In this document: positions 28,204 to 35,264 of the stretch, piece by piece
Layout of the letters: each line of letters starts with the position of its first letter
Position numbering within the stretch: the first letter of the stretch is position 1
Origin: Bradyrhizobium lablabi
Lineage (GTDB): Bacteria > Pseudomonadota > Alphaproteobacteria > Rhizobiales > Xanthobacteraceae
Assembly (NCBI RefSeq): GCF_900141755.1
Contig: NZ_LT670844.1
Location: 7,660,501-7,724,500, forward strand
Length of the DNA: 64,000 nt
Direction of reading: 5' to 3'
The notes under the pieces: model-generated
Told to the model about the DNA's origin: nothing
What the model saw: only the letters and a program-made list of their open reading frames with translations
Databases searched by the model: none
Program-made: the position numbers and the translations under genes

Positions 28204-28656
28204 GTGACCATCGAACCCTATCATTTTGAATTCATGGCTGAAGCCATTCGCGAAGCCGAGATGAGCATCGCCGAGGGCGGACTACCGATCGGCGCGGTGC
28301 TGACGCGCGACAAAAAGATCATTGCGCGCGGTCACAATCGCCGGGTGCAAGAGAAAAATGTTATTCTTCACGGTGAAATGTCATGCATGCGCAATGCCGG
28401 GCTGACGTCGTTTCACGACACGGTCATGTATACGACGCTGTCACCCTGTTCGATGTGTGCCGGCGCGATCGGACTTTTCAAGCTTTCGCTGCTTGTCATC
28501 GGCGAGTCCGTGACGTTTCCGGGCAGCAAGGACATCCTTTCTCAATTCGGCATTCCCTATATCGATCTGGCAGATCAGCGGTCGATCGATTTGATGAAGT
28601 CATGGCGATCGGTTCCGGCTAACGAGCGTCTCTGGCAGGGCGATATCGGGAATTGA
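28204..28656 (+). CDS. Cytidine/deoxycytidylate-deaminase-fold nucleoside deaminase
   Basis: A 150-residue zinc hydrolase of the CDA superfamily, starting at GTG 28204 23 bases after pdhB. The active-site motifs are HGEMSCMRNAG (His ligand and catalytic Glu) and SPCSMCAGAIGLF (two Cys ligands). The C-terminal part (VIGESVTFPGSKDILSQFG, then DLMKSWRSVPANERLW) resembles cytosine and guanine deaminases rather than tRNA adenosine deaminase TadA, because the TadA C-terminal helix is absent. Its position inside the pdh operon is unusual; no metabolic connection is evident. Confidence 0.88.
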   Translation: MTIEPYHFEFMAEAIREAEMSIAEGGLPIGAVLTRDKKIIARGHNRRVQEKNVILHGEMSCMRNAGLTSFHDTVMYTTLSPCSMCAGAIGLFKLSLLVIGESVTFPGSKDILSQFGIPYIDLADQRSIDLMKSWRSVPANERLWQGDIGN

Positions 28657-28666
28657 AGGAAGACGC

Positions 28667-28972
28667 ATGGCCGGTCCCAAAGAGCAGCCTTTACCCCCCG
28701 ACGTCATCGGCCGCGACGATGCCACCGAGGTGTTGCGCGCCTTCATCCTCGACGGCGGCCTTTCGATCGCGTTCACGCGCGCATTTGAAGAGCCGGACAT
28801 GTGGGGGCTGCTGCTGGTCGACATCGCCCGCCATGCCGCGCGGGCCTATGCGCGCGAGGGCGACTTCACCGAACAAGAGGCGCTGACGCGGATCATCGAC
28901 ATGTTCGAAGCCGAAGTCGCGCGGCCGACCGATCTGGGCAACACCGCGCCGCGGTCGCAACAAGGTCACTGA
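28667..28972 (+). CDS. DUF5076 domain protein
   Basis: A 101-residue protein that matches the DUF5076 pattern: a short N-terminus (MAGPKEQPLPPDVIGRDDAT), then VLRAFILDGGLSIAFTRAFE, MWGLLLVDIARHAARAYARE and EALTRIIDMFEAE. It is probably helical and cytosolic. The gene lies 10 bases after the deaminase and 2 bases before pdhC and is repeatedly found between pdhB and pdhC in Bradyrhizobiaceae. A link to PDH assembly or regulation is suggested by context only. Confidence 0.85.
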   Translation: MAGPKEQPLPPDVIGRDDATEVLRAFILDGGLSIAFTRAFEEPDMWGLLLVDIARHAARAYAREGDFTEQEALTRIIDMFEAEVARPTDLGNTAPRSQQGH

Positions 28973-28974
28973 CA

Positions 28975-30333
28975 ATGCCAATCAACATTCTGATGCCCGC
29001 GCTGTCGCCGACGATGGAAAAGGGCAACCTTGCCAAGTGGCTCAAGAAAGAGGGCGACAAGGTCAAGTCCGGCGACGTGATCGCGGAAATCGAGACCGAC
29101 AAGGCGACCATGGAGGTCGAGGCGGTCGACGAGGGCACCATCGCCAAGATCGTGGTGCCCGAGGGCACGCAGGACGTTCCGGTCAACGACGTGATCGCGG
29201 TGCTCGCCGGCGATGGCGAGGACGTGAAGGCGGCCGGAGCGGGGGCGGGCGCGGCAAAACCCACGGCTTCCAGCGCTCCGCCGCCGAAGGCTGCCGAAGC
29301 GCCCGCCGCTGCAAAACCGGCTCCGGCGCCCGCACCGGCCGCGGCACCCGTTCCTGCGGCTCCCGCGCCAGCCGCCGCAGCACCAGCGCCTCAAACCAAC
29401 GGCCATGGCCGCATCTTCTCATCGCCCTTGGCCCGACGACTGGCCAAAGAGGCCGGCATTGACGTGGCGCGCATCACCGGCTCCGGCCCGCATGGTCGCG
29501 TCATCGCCCGGGATGTCGAGGAAGCAAAGTCAGGCAAGGGGCTGAAGGCGCCGGCCGCCGCGCCTGCTACGGCGCCGATGATCGCGCCGTCGATGTCGGA
29601 CAAGCAGATCCTCGCGCTGTTCGAACCGGGCTCCTACGAGATCGTGCCGCATGACGGCATGCGGCGAACCATCGCACAGCGGCTGACGGCGTCAGTGCAG
29701 ACCATCCCGCACTTTTATCTCACCATTGACTGCGATATCGGCAAACTGCTCGCGGCGCGCGAGGAGATCAACGCCGCCGCGCCGAAGGACAAGGAAAAGA
29801 AGCCGCTCTACAAGCTCTCGGTCAATGATTTCGTCATCAAGGCGATGGCGGTGGCGCTGCAGCGGATTCCCAATTGCAATGTGAGCTGGACCGAGGGCGG
29901 GATGCTGAAGCACAAGCATTCCGATATTGGCGTGGCGGTCGCGATGCCTGGCGGCCTGATCACCCCGATCATCCGTCAGGCGGAAACCAAATCGCTGTCC
30001 ACGATCTCGGCCGAGATGAAGGATTACGCGGCGCGCGCCCGCGCCCGCAAGCTCAAGCCGGAAGAGTATCTGGGCGGCACCACCGCGGTCTCCAATCTCG
30101 GCATGTACGGCATCAATCATTTCACCGCCGTGATCAACCCGCCGCACGCGACCATCCTTGCGGTCGGCACCAGCGAGGAACGCCCTGTGGTGCGCGGCGG
30201 CAAGATCGAGATCGCGCATATGATGAGCGTGACCTTGTCCTGCGATCATCGCGCGATCGACGGCGCGCTCGGCGCCGAGCTGATCGGCGCCTTCAAGATG
30301 CTGATCGAAAATCCCGTCATGATGATGGTGTGA
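28975..30333 (+). CDS. pdhC: Pyruvate dehydrogenase E2: dihydrolipoamide acetyltransferase
   Basis: A 452-residue core of the PDH complex, transferring the acetyl group from lipoyl to CoA. ATG 28975 opens [18 protein letters not shown]. It has one lipoyl domain (about 1-80, lipoyl-Lys in [15 protein letters not shown]), an Ala/Pro-rich linker (about 85-140), the E1/E3-binding domain (SSPLARRLAKEAGIDVARI), a second linker, and the catalytic domain (about 220-452) ending with the HxxxD motif LSCDHRAIDGALGAEL. A longer open frame upstream overlaps the DUF5076 gene and is not used. Confidence 0.97.
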   Translation: MPINILMPALSPTMEKGNLAKWLKKEGDKVKSGDVIAEIETDKATMEVEAVDEGTIAKIVVPEGTQDVPVNDVIAVLAGDGEDVKAAGAGAGAAKPTASSAPPPKAAEAPAAAKPAPAPAPAAAPVPAAPAPAAAAPAPQTNGHGRIFSSPLARRLAKEAGIDVARITGSGPHGRVIARDVEEAKSGKGLKAPAAAPATAPMIAPSMSDKQILALFEPGSYEIVPHDGMRRTIAQRLTASVQTIPHFYLTIDCDIGKLLAAREEINAAAPKDKEKKPLYKLSVNDFVIKAMAVALQRIPNCNVSWTEGGMLKHKHSDIGVAVAMPGGLITPIIRQAETKSLSTISAEMKDYAARARARKLKPEEYLGGTTAVSNLGMYGINHFTAVINPPHATILAVGTSEERPVVRGGKIEIAHMMSVTLSCDHRAIDGALGAELIGAFKMLIENPVMMMV

Positions 30334-30337
30334 CGCG

Positions 30338-30748
30338 ATGCGTCTCGCCTCAGCTCACCTGCTTGCTCTGGTCGCATTTGTTTTTGCGCTCTATTGCTGC
30401 TTTGGCTTTCTTTTAGGCTTGTCCGGCAACTTGCGGTACGGCTTCAAGTTTGATCTTAAGGCTTTCGAGTTCGCCGCAATCTACATGATGTTTATCGGGC
30501 CTTTTGCCTTAATCCTAATGCTCGTCTATTTCGCCCTGCTGCGGGCCAGCAAGGTCGCCATCATTATCCTGTTTGTGTTGTCGATCGCGCTCAGCCTCGC
30601 TTTCCTGTTCAGAACTGGGATCATCAATGGCAACGTCTATTTGTTCATTGGCGTAGTTTGGGCGGGCGTGACGGCGGCACTGGCCCACCACCTCGTTTAT
30701 GCCGTGCTTAGACCGCGCGTGATCAAGGAATCGGTATCGCATGCCTGA
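30338..30748 (+). CDS. Small polytopic membrane protein
   Basis: A 136-residue protein with four hydrophobic segments (about 4-29, 44-70, 75-95 and 100-125) and few charged residues, ending RPRVIKESVSHA. It starts 4 bases after pdhC and overlaps lpdA by 8 bases, so it is translated within the pdh operon. I know no family. Codon usage is slightly less GC-biased than its neighbours (for example many T-ending codons), which may mean recent acquisition. Confidence 0.7.
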   Translation: MRLASAHLLALVAFVFALYCCFGFLLGLSGNLRYGFKFDLKAFEFAAIYMMFIGPFALILMLVYFALLRASKVAIIILFVLSIALSLAFLFRTGIINGNVYLFIGVVWAGVTAALAHHLVYAVLRPRVIKESVSHA

Positions 30749-32159
30749 CACATCCTTCGACGTCATCATCATCGGCTCCGGTCCCGGCGGCTATGTCACC
30801 GCGATCCGCGCGGCGCAGCTCGGCTTCAAGACCGCGATCGTGGAAAAATCCTATCTCGGCGGCATCTGCCTGAACTGGGGCTGCATCCCGACCAAGGCGC
30901 TGCTGCGGTCGGCGGAGATTTTTCATTACATGCAGCACGCCAAGGATTACGGGCTTTCGGCGGAAAAAATTTCCTACGACCCGAAGGCCGTGGTGCAGCG
31001 CTCGCGCGGCGTGTCAAAGCGTCTCAACGACGGCGTCGGCTTCCTGATGAAGAAGAACAAGGTGCCGGTGATCTGGGGCGAAGCCACCATCGACGCGCCC
31101 GGCAAGATCACGGTGAAGAAATCTACTGTCGAGGCGCCGAAGGGCGCGCTGGGCGAGGGGACCTACCAGGCAAAACACATTATCCTTGCGACCGGCGCGC
31201 GGCCGCGAGTGTTTCCGGGGCTCGAGCCCGACAAAAAACTGATCTGGACCTACTTTGAGGCCATGATCCCTGAAAAAATGCCGAAATCGCTGTTGGTGAT
31301 CGGCTCCGGTGCGATCGGCATCGAATTCGCCTCGTTCTTCCACACCATGGGCAGCGACGTCACCGTGGTCGAGGTGTTGCCGCAGATTTTGCCCGTCGAG
31401 GACGCCGAGATCGCGGGCCTGGCGCGCAAACGTTTTGAAAAACAGGGCATCAAGATTCTCACCAATACAAAAGTGACAAAACTGGAGAAGAAGAGCGACA
31501 GCGTGGTCGCGACCATCGATGACGGCAAGACGCCGCAAACGGTCGAGTTCGACCGGGTGATTTCAGCAGTCGGTGTGACCGGCAATATCGAAAACCTTGG
31601 CCTGGAAAAATTGGGCGTCAAGACCGATCGCGGGGTGATCGTGATCGACGGTTTTTGCAAGACCAGCGTCCCCGGCATCTACGCCATCGGCGACGTCGCG
31701 GGTCCGCCGATGCTGGCGCACAAGGCCGAGCATGAGGGCGTGATTTGCGTCGAAGCCATCAAGGGGCTTCATCCGCATCCGATGGACAAGAACCTCATTC
31801 CCGGCTGCACCTATTGCAATCCGCAGATCGCTTCGGTCGGCCTCACCGAGGCGAGCGCGAAAGAGGGCGGCCGCGAGATCCGGGTCGGGCGCTTTCCGTT
31901 CGTCGGCAACGGCAAGGCGATCGCGCTCGGCGAGGATCAGGGACTGGTAAAGGTCATCTTCGACAAGAAGACCGGGCAATTGCTCGGCGCCCACATGATC
32001 GGCGCGGAAGTGACCGAACTGATCCAGGGCTACGTCATCGCCATGAATCTCGAGACCACGGAAGAAGAGCTGATGCACACGGTGTTCCCGCATCCGACGC
32101 TGTCGGAGATGATGAAGGAAGCGGTGCTGGATGCCTATGGGCGCGTATTGAACATATAG
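30741..32159 (+). CDS. lpdA: Dihydrolipoyl dehydrogenase (E3)
   Basis: A 472-residue FAD-dependent disulfide reductase re-oxidising the dihydrolipoyl arm of PDH. The N-terminal FAD motif is IIIGSGPGGYVTAIRAAQLG. The redox-active disulfide is in GGICLNWGCIPTKALL. The NAD-binding motif is VIGSGAIGIEFASFF. The second FAD motif is YAIGDVAGPPMLAHKAEHEG. The dimer-interface base is HPTLSEMMKEAVLDAYGR with the catalytic His/Glu pair just before it. It is the last gene of the pdh operon, followed at once by a palindromic repeat. Confidence 0.97.
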   Translation: MPDTSFDVIIIGSGPGGYVTAIRAAQLGFKTAIVEKSYLGGICLNWGCIPTKALLRSAEIFHYMQHAKDYGLSAEKISYDPKAVVQRSRGVSKRLNDGVGFLMKKNKVPVIWGEATIDAPGKITVKKSTVEAPKGALGEGTYQAKHIILATGARPRVFPGLEPDKKLIWTYFEAMIPEKMPKSLLVIGSGAIGIEFASFFHTMGSDVTVVEVLPQILPVEDAEIAGLARKRFEKQGIKILTNTKVTKLEKKSDSVVATIDDGKTPQTVEFDRVISAVGVTGNIENLGLEKLGVKTDRGVIVIDGFCKTSVPGIYAIGDVAGPPMLAHKAEHEGVICVEAIKGLHPHPMDKNLIPGCTYCNPQIASVGLTEASAKEGGREIRVGRFPFVGNGKAIALGEDQGLVKVIFDKKTGQLLGAHMIGAEVTELIQGYVIAMNLETTEEELMHTVFPHPTLSEMMKEAVLDAYGRVLNI

Positions 32160-32194
32160 AACCTGATAATGTTAGGTCAAAGGGGCACACTCAA

Positions 32195-32325
32195 CCCTCA
32201 TCCTGAGGAGCTTGCGAAGCAAGCGTCTCGAAGGATGGGCAAACAGGGACTCGCGGCCATCCTTCGAGACGCGCGCAAGAGCGCGCTCCTCCCGAGTGAG
32301 CGCAATTGCGCTCATCCGGGGATGA
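32195..32325. repeat. Palindromic dispersed repeat (CCTCATCCTGAGGAG family)
   Basis: About 130 bases after lpdA. It opens CCCTCATCCTGAGGAGCTTG, contains the hairpins GCTTGC-GAA-GCAAGC and GCGCGC..GCGCGC, a central GACTCGCGGCCATCCTTCGA and ends CCGGGGATGAGG. It belongs to the same family as 33.6, 34.8 and 41.1 kb and can form a large stem in RNA, possibly acting as a terminator for the pdh operon. Confidence 0.82.
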
Positions 32326-32364
32326 GGCCGGAGCTATCCCACTCTAACAACCGAGATCGCATCC

Positions 32365-33606
32365 GTGAAAGACAACGACAATCTGACGATCGAACGGCCG
32401 ACATTCGTGACCCATCTCGAATGCGCGATGGAAGGCGATCATTATCCCGCCGACCAGATCCATAATCTTTCCAAGGCCGGCAAGCCGCTTCTGGTGCGCT
32501 ACGATCTCGCCGGCGTGAAGAAAGCGCTGACAAAAGATGCGCTGAAAGAACGCCCGGCCGATCTCTGGCGTTACCGCGAGATGCTGCCGGTTCGAAAAGT
32601 CACCGACATCGTCAGCCTCGGCGAAGTCACGACGCCGCTGATAAGGCTGCCAAAACTCGCCAGGAAAATCGGCGGCGGCGAGATCATCGTGAAAGACGAG
32701 GGGCGGCTTCCCACTGGCTCGTTCAAGGCGCGTGGCCTCGTGATGGCGGTGTCGATGGGCAAGGCGCTCGGCATCAAGCACATGGCGATGCCGACCAACG
32801 GCAATGCAGGTGCTGCGCTGGCGGCCTATGCGACGAGCTGCGGCATCAAGACCACGATCTTCTGTCCCGCCGATACGCCGGAGGTGAATGTCAGCGAGAT
32901 CGAATTGCAGGGCGCGACGGTTTATCGCGTCAACGGCCTCATTGACGACTGCGGCAAGATCGTCGGCGAGGGCAAGGCAAAGGCCGGCTGGTTCGATACC
33001 TCGACCTTGAAGGAGCCGTATCGCATCGAGGGCAAGAAGACGATGGGGCTGGAGCTTGCCGAACAGCTCGGCTGGGACGTGCCGGACGTGATCTTCTACC
33101 CGACCGGCGGCGGCACCGGCCTGATCGGCATGTGGAAGGCTTTTGCCGAACTCGAAGCCATCGGCTTCATCGGCTCGAAGCGGCCGCGGATGGTCGCGGT
33201 GCAGGCATCAGGCTGCGCGCCGATGGTGCGCGCGTTCGAGAACGGCACCGAGCACGCGCCGCGCTGGGAGGACGCTCACACCATTGCGTCAGGCATCCGC
33301 GTGCCGCAGGCAGTCGGCGATTTTCTCATTCTCCGCGCGGTGCGGGAGAGCAAGGGGTTTGCCATTGCTGTGAGCGACGAGAAGATTTCCGCGGCGCTCA
33401 ACGAAGTTTCGCGCGAGGAGGGACTGTTGCTTTGCCCGGAAGGTGCGGCCACTTACGCCGCCTACCAGCAAAGCCTTGCCGACGGCCGGGTGACAAAGAG
33501 CGATCGCGTGATGCTGTTCAACTGCGCGACCGGCCTCAAATACCCGCTGCCGCCGGTCACCCGCACGCTCGATCGCCACGCGCCCATCGATTATGCGAAA
33601 CTCTGA
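32365..33606 (+). CDS. Threonine synthase-like PLP-dependent enzyme
   Basis: A 413-residue fold-type II PLP enzyme. The cofactor lysine is in LPTGSFKARGLVMAV, the phosphate loop is YPTGGGTGLIGMWKAF, and the substrate loop is MPTNGNAGAALAAYA. The N-terminus starting at GTG 32365 (MKDNDNLTIERPTFVTHLEC) includes the extra Cys/Tyr domain of the class of threonine synthases found in plants and rhizobia. The usual reaction is O-phosphohomoserine to threonine; related diaminopropionate-type lyases cannot be excluded. It is monocistronic and flanked by palindromic repeats. Confidence 0.85.
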   Translation: MKDNDNLTIERPTFVTHLECAMEGDHYPADQIHNLSKAGKPLLVRYDLAGVKKALTKDALKERPADLWRYREMLPVRKVTDIVSLGEVTTPLIRLPKLARKIGGGEIIVKDEGRLPTGSFKARGLVMAVSMGKALGIKHMAMPTNGNAGAALAAYATSCGIKTTIFCPADTPEVNVSEIELQGATVYRVNGLIDDCGKIVGEGKAKAGWFDTSTLKEPYRIEGKKTMGLELAEQLGWDVPDVIFYPTGGGTGLIGMWKAFAELEAIGFIGSKRPRMVAVQASGCAPMVRAFENGTEHAPRWEDAHTIASGIRVPQAVGDFLILRAVRESKGFAIAVSDEKISAALNEVSREEGLLLCPEGAATYAAYQQSLADGRVTKSDRVMLFNCATGLKYPLPPVTRTLDRHAPIDYAKL

Positions 33607-33607
33607 G

Positions 33608-33718
33608 GACCTCATCCTGAGGAGCGCGCTTTTTGCGCGCGTCTCGAAGGATGGCCGCGAGTCCCTGTGTTGCCGATCCTTCGAGACGCTTGCTTCGCAA
33701 GCTCCTCAGGATGAGGTC
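33608..33718. repeat. Palindromic dispersed repeat, complete copy
   Basis: Terminal 17-base perfect inverted repeats GACCTCATCCTGAGGAG (33608-33624) and its complement (33702-33718), with internal hairpins GCGCGC..GCGCGC and GCTTGCTTCGCAAGC. It starts 2 bases after the threonine-synthase-like stop and lies upstream of the Bug gene. Confidence 0.85.
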
Positions 33719-33768
33719 AGTTAGCTGGGTGGGCGAAGTAAAGCGGTGTGGCGTTGCGGGAGGGTGTG

Positions 33769-34740
33769 ATGCGAAGGGCAATTCTGGCGGCGTTGGCGGC
33801 CTTGCTGATATCGGGTAGCCATGCGCACGCGCAAAATTTCCCCTCGCATCCCATCACCATCGTGGTGCCGTTCTCGGCCGGCGGACCCTCCGATGCGATG
33901 TCGCGGATTCTGGCCGAGCGGATGCAGCGAACGCTTCGCGAAACCATCCTGATCGAGAATGTGACCGGCGCCGGCGGCTCGCTCGGCGTCGGGCGCGTGG
34001 TGCGCGCCGCTCCCGATGGCTATACCATCGGCTTCGGCCATCTCGGCACCAACGTCGCCAACGGTGCGATCTACAAGCTCGGCTACGACCTCGTGACCGA
34101 TCTCGAGCCGGTGGTGCTGCTGCCGAGCAATCCCATGATCATCGTCAGCAAGAACGCGGTTCCCGCGACATCGCTGAAGGAATTGCTGGCCTGGCTGAAG
34201 TCGCGGCCCGCGCCGCCGACCGCCGGCACCGCCGGCGCCGGTTCGGGAAGCCACATCGCCGGGCTCTACTTTGAGAACGTCACCGGCATCAAATTGCAAT
34301 TCGTGCCCTATCGCGGCACGGCGCCGGCGCTAACTGATCTGGTCGCCGGCCAGATCGATATCATTGTCGATCAGCTCTCCAATTCCATCGCCCAGGTCCG
34401 CGCCGGCACCATCCGCGCCTATGCCGTCACCGACGACAAGCGCGTGGAGTCGGCCTCCGACATTCCGACGACAGACGAAGCGGGCCTCCCCGGATTCCAC
34501 ATGACGCTGTGGTCCGGCCTGTGGGTGCCGAAAAACACGCCGAAGGACATCGTCGCAAAACTCAACGCTGCGGTCATCGACGCCCTGAACGATCCGGCGG
34601 TGCGCAAGAAGTTCGAAGATCTGGGATTGCAGATGCCGCCCGCGGATCAGCTCACGCCGGAAGCGCTCGGCACCTGGCAGAAGGCGGAAATCGCAAAATG
34701 GTGGCCGATGATCAAGGCAGCCAATGTGAGGCTGGAGTAG
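33769..34740 (+). CDS. Bug-family (TctC-like) solute-binding protein
   Basis: A 323-residue periplasmic receptor from ATG 33769. The signal peptide is MRRAILAALAALLISGSHAHA. The mature protein has the Bug pattern: an opening strand NFPSHPITIVVPFSAGGPSD, the ligand loop GTAGAGSGSHIAG, VPYRGTAPALTDLVAGQID, and TTDEAGLPGFHMTLWSGLWV. Bug proteins deliver carboxylates, in some cases to tripartite tricarboxylate transporters, but no tctAB genes are present and most Bug genes are orphans. The ligand is unknown. Confidence 0.92.
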   Translation: MRRAILAALAALLISGSHAHAQNFPSHPITIVVPFSAGGPSDAMSRILAERMQRTLRETILIENVTGAGGSLGVGRVVRAAPDGYTIGFGHLGTNVANGAIYKLGYDLVTDLEPVVLLPSNPMIIVSKNAVPATSLKELLAWLKSRPAPPTAGTAGAGSGSHIAGLYFENVTGIKLQFVPYRGTAPALTDLVAGQIDIIVDQLSNSIAQVRAGTIRAYAVTDDKRVESASDIPTTDEAGLPGFHMTLWSGLWVPKNTPKDIVAKLNAAVIDALNDPAVRKKFEDLGLQMPPADQLTPEALGTWQKAEIAKWWPMIKAANVRLE

Positions 34741-35264
34741 CAATGGCTTCATGGTTCGAGTGCGCGACGTTGCCGCGCGAGAAGACCTCATCCTGAGGAG
34801 CGCGTCTTGCGCGCGTCTCGAAGGATGGCCGCGAGTCCGATGGCCACATGGTTCGAGACGCACGGCGTTGCCGCGCTCCTCACCATGAGGGTCTGGCAAG
34901 ACCTCATCCTGAGGAGCGCGCTTGCGCGCGTCTCAGAGACCTCATCCTGAGGAGCGCGCCTTGCGCGCGTCTCGAAGGATGGTGGCGAGTCCAATTGTTG
35001 CGTCCATCCTTCGAGACGCTTGCTTCCCAAGCTCCTCAGGATGAGGTCGGTATTTCTCCAACGGTGGGCACGGCGCAGGCGCCGCTTCCGATCGGCGATC
35101 AACTGTTGCACGGTTGGCACAGCCGGGGACAATCGATACGGGAGCCCGCACCTTGTCCGCTTCGATGGTGGCGGGCCACCCTCGGAGCCGCTACGAAACA
35201 GTCGGATGCATCGGCAGGTGTGTCGCAAGGAAGGTCCGTCTGCAACGGCGGCCGGGGTTGCGGG
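34741..35264. other. Intergenic region with nested palindromic repeats, leader of autotransporter 1
   Basis: Holds the repeat cluster 34784-35048 and about 215 bases upstream of the autotransporter start. An open frame runs through it only because of high GC content; no coding motif precedes ATG 35265. The promoter for the autotransporter is presumably in the last 200 bases. Confidence 0.55.
34784..35048. repeat. Nested cluster of palindromic dispersed repeats
   Basis: At least three partial or complete copies of the CCTCATCCTGAGGAG family in 265 bases (units starting at 34784, 34898 and 34939), ending CTCCTCAGGATGAGGTC at 35048. One unit lacks its second arm, so a later copy has landed inside or next to an earlier one. 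The arms retain CGAAGGATGG and CCATCCTTCGAG. Confidence 0.82.

Noticed and set aside
34848..35264. N-terminal extension of autotransporter 1
   Set aside because: It would translate the nested palindromic repeats (peptides such as HPEERAC); composition explains the open frame.
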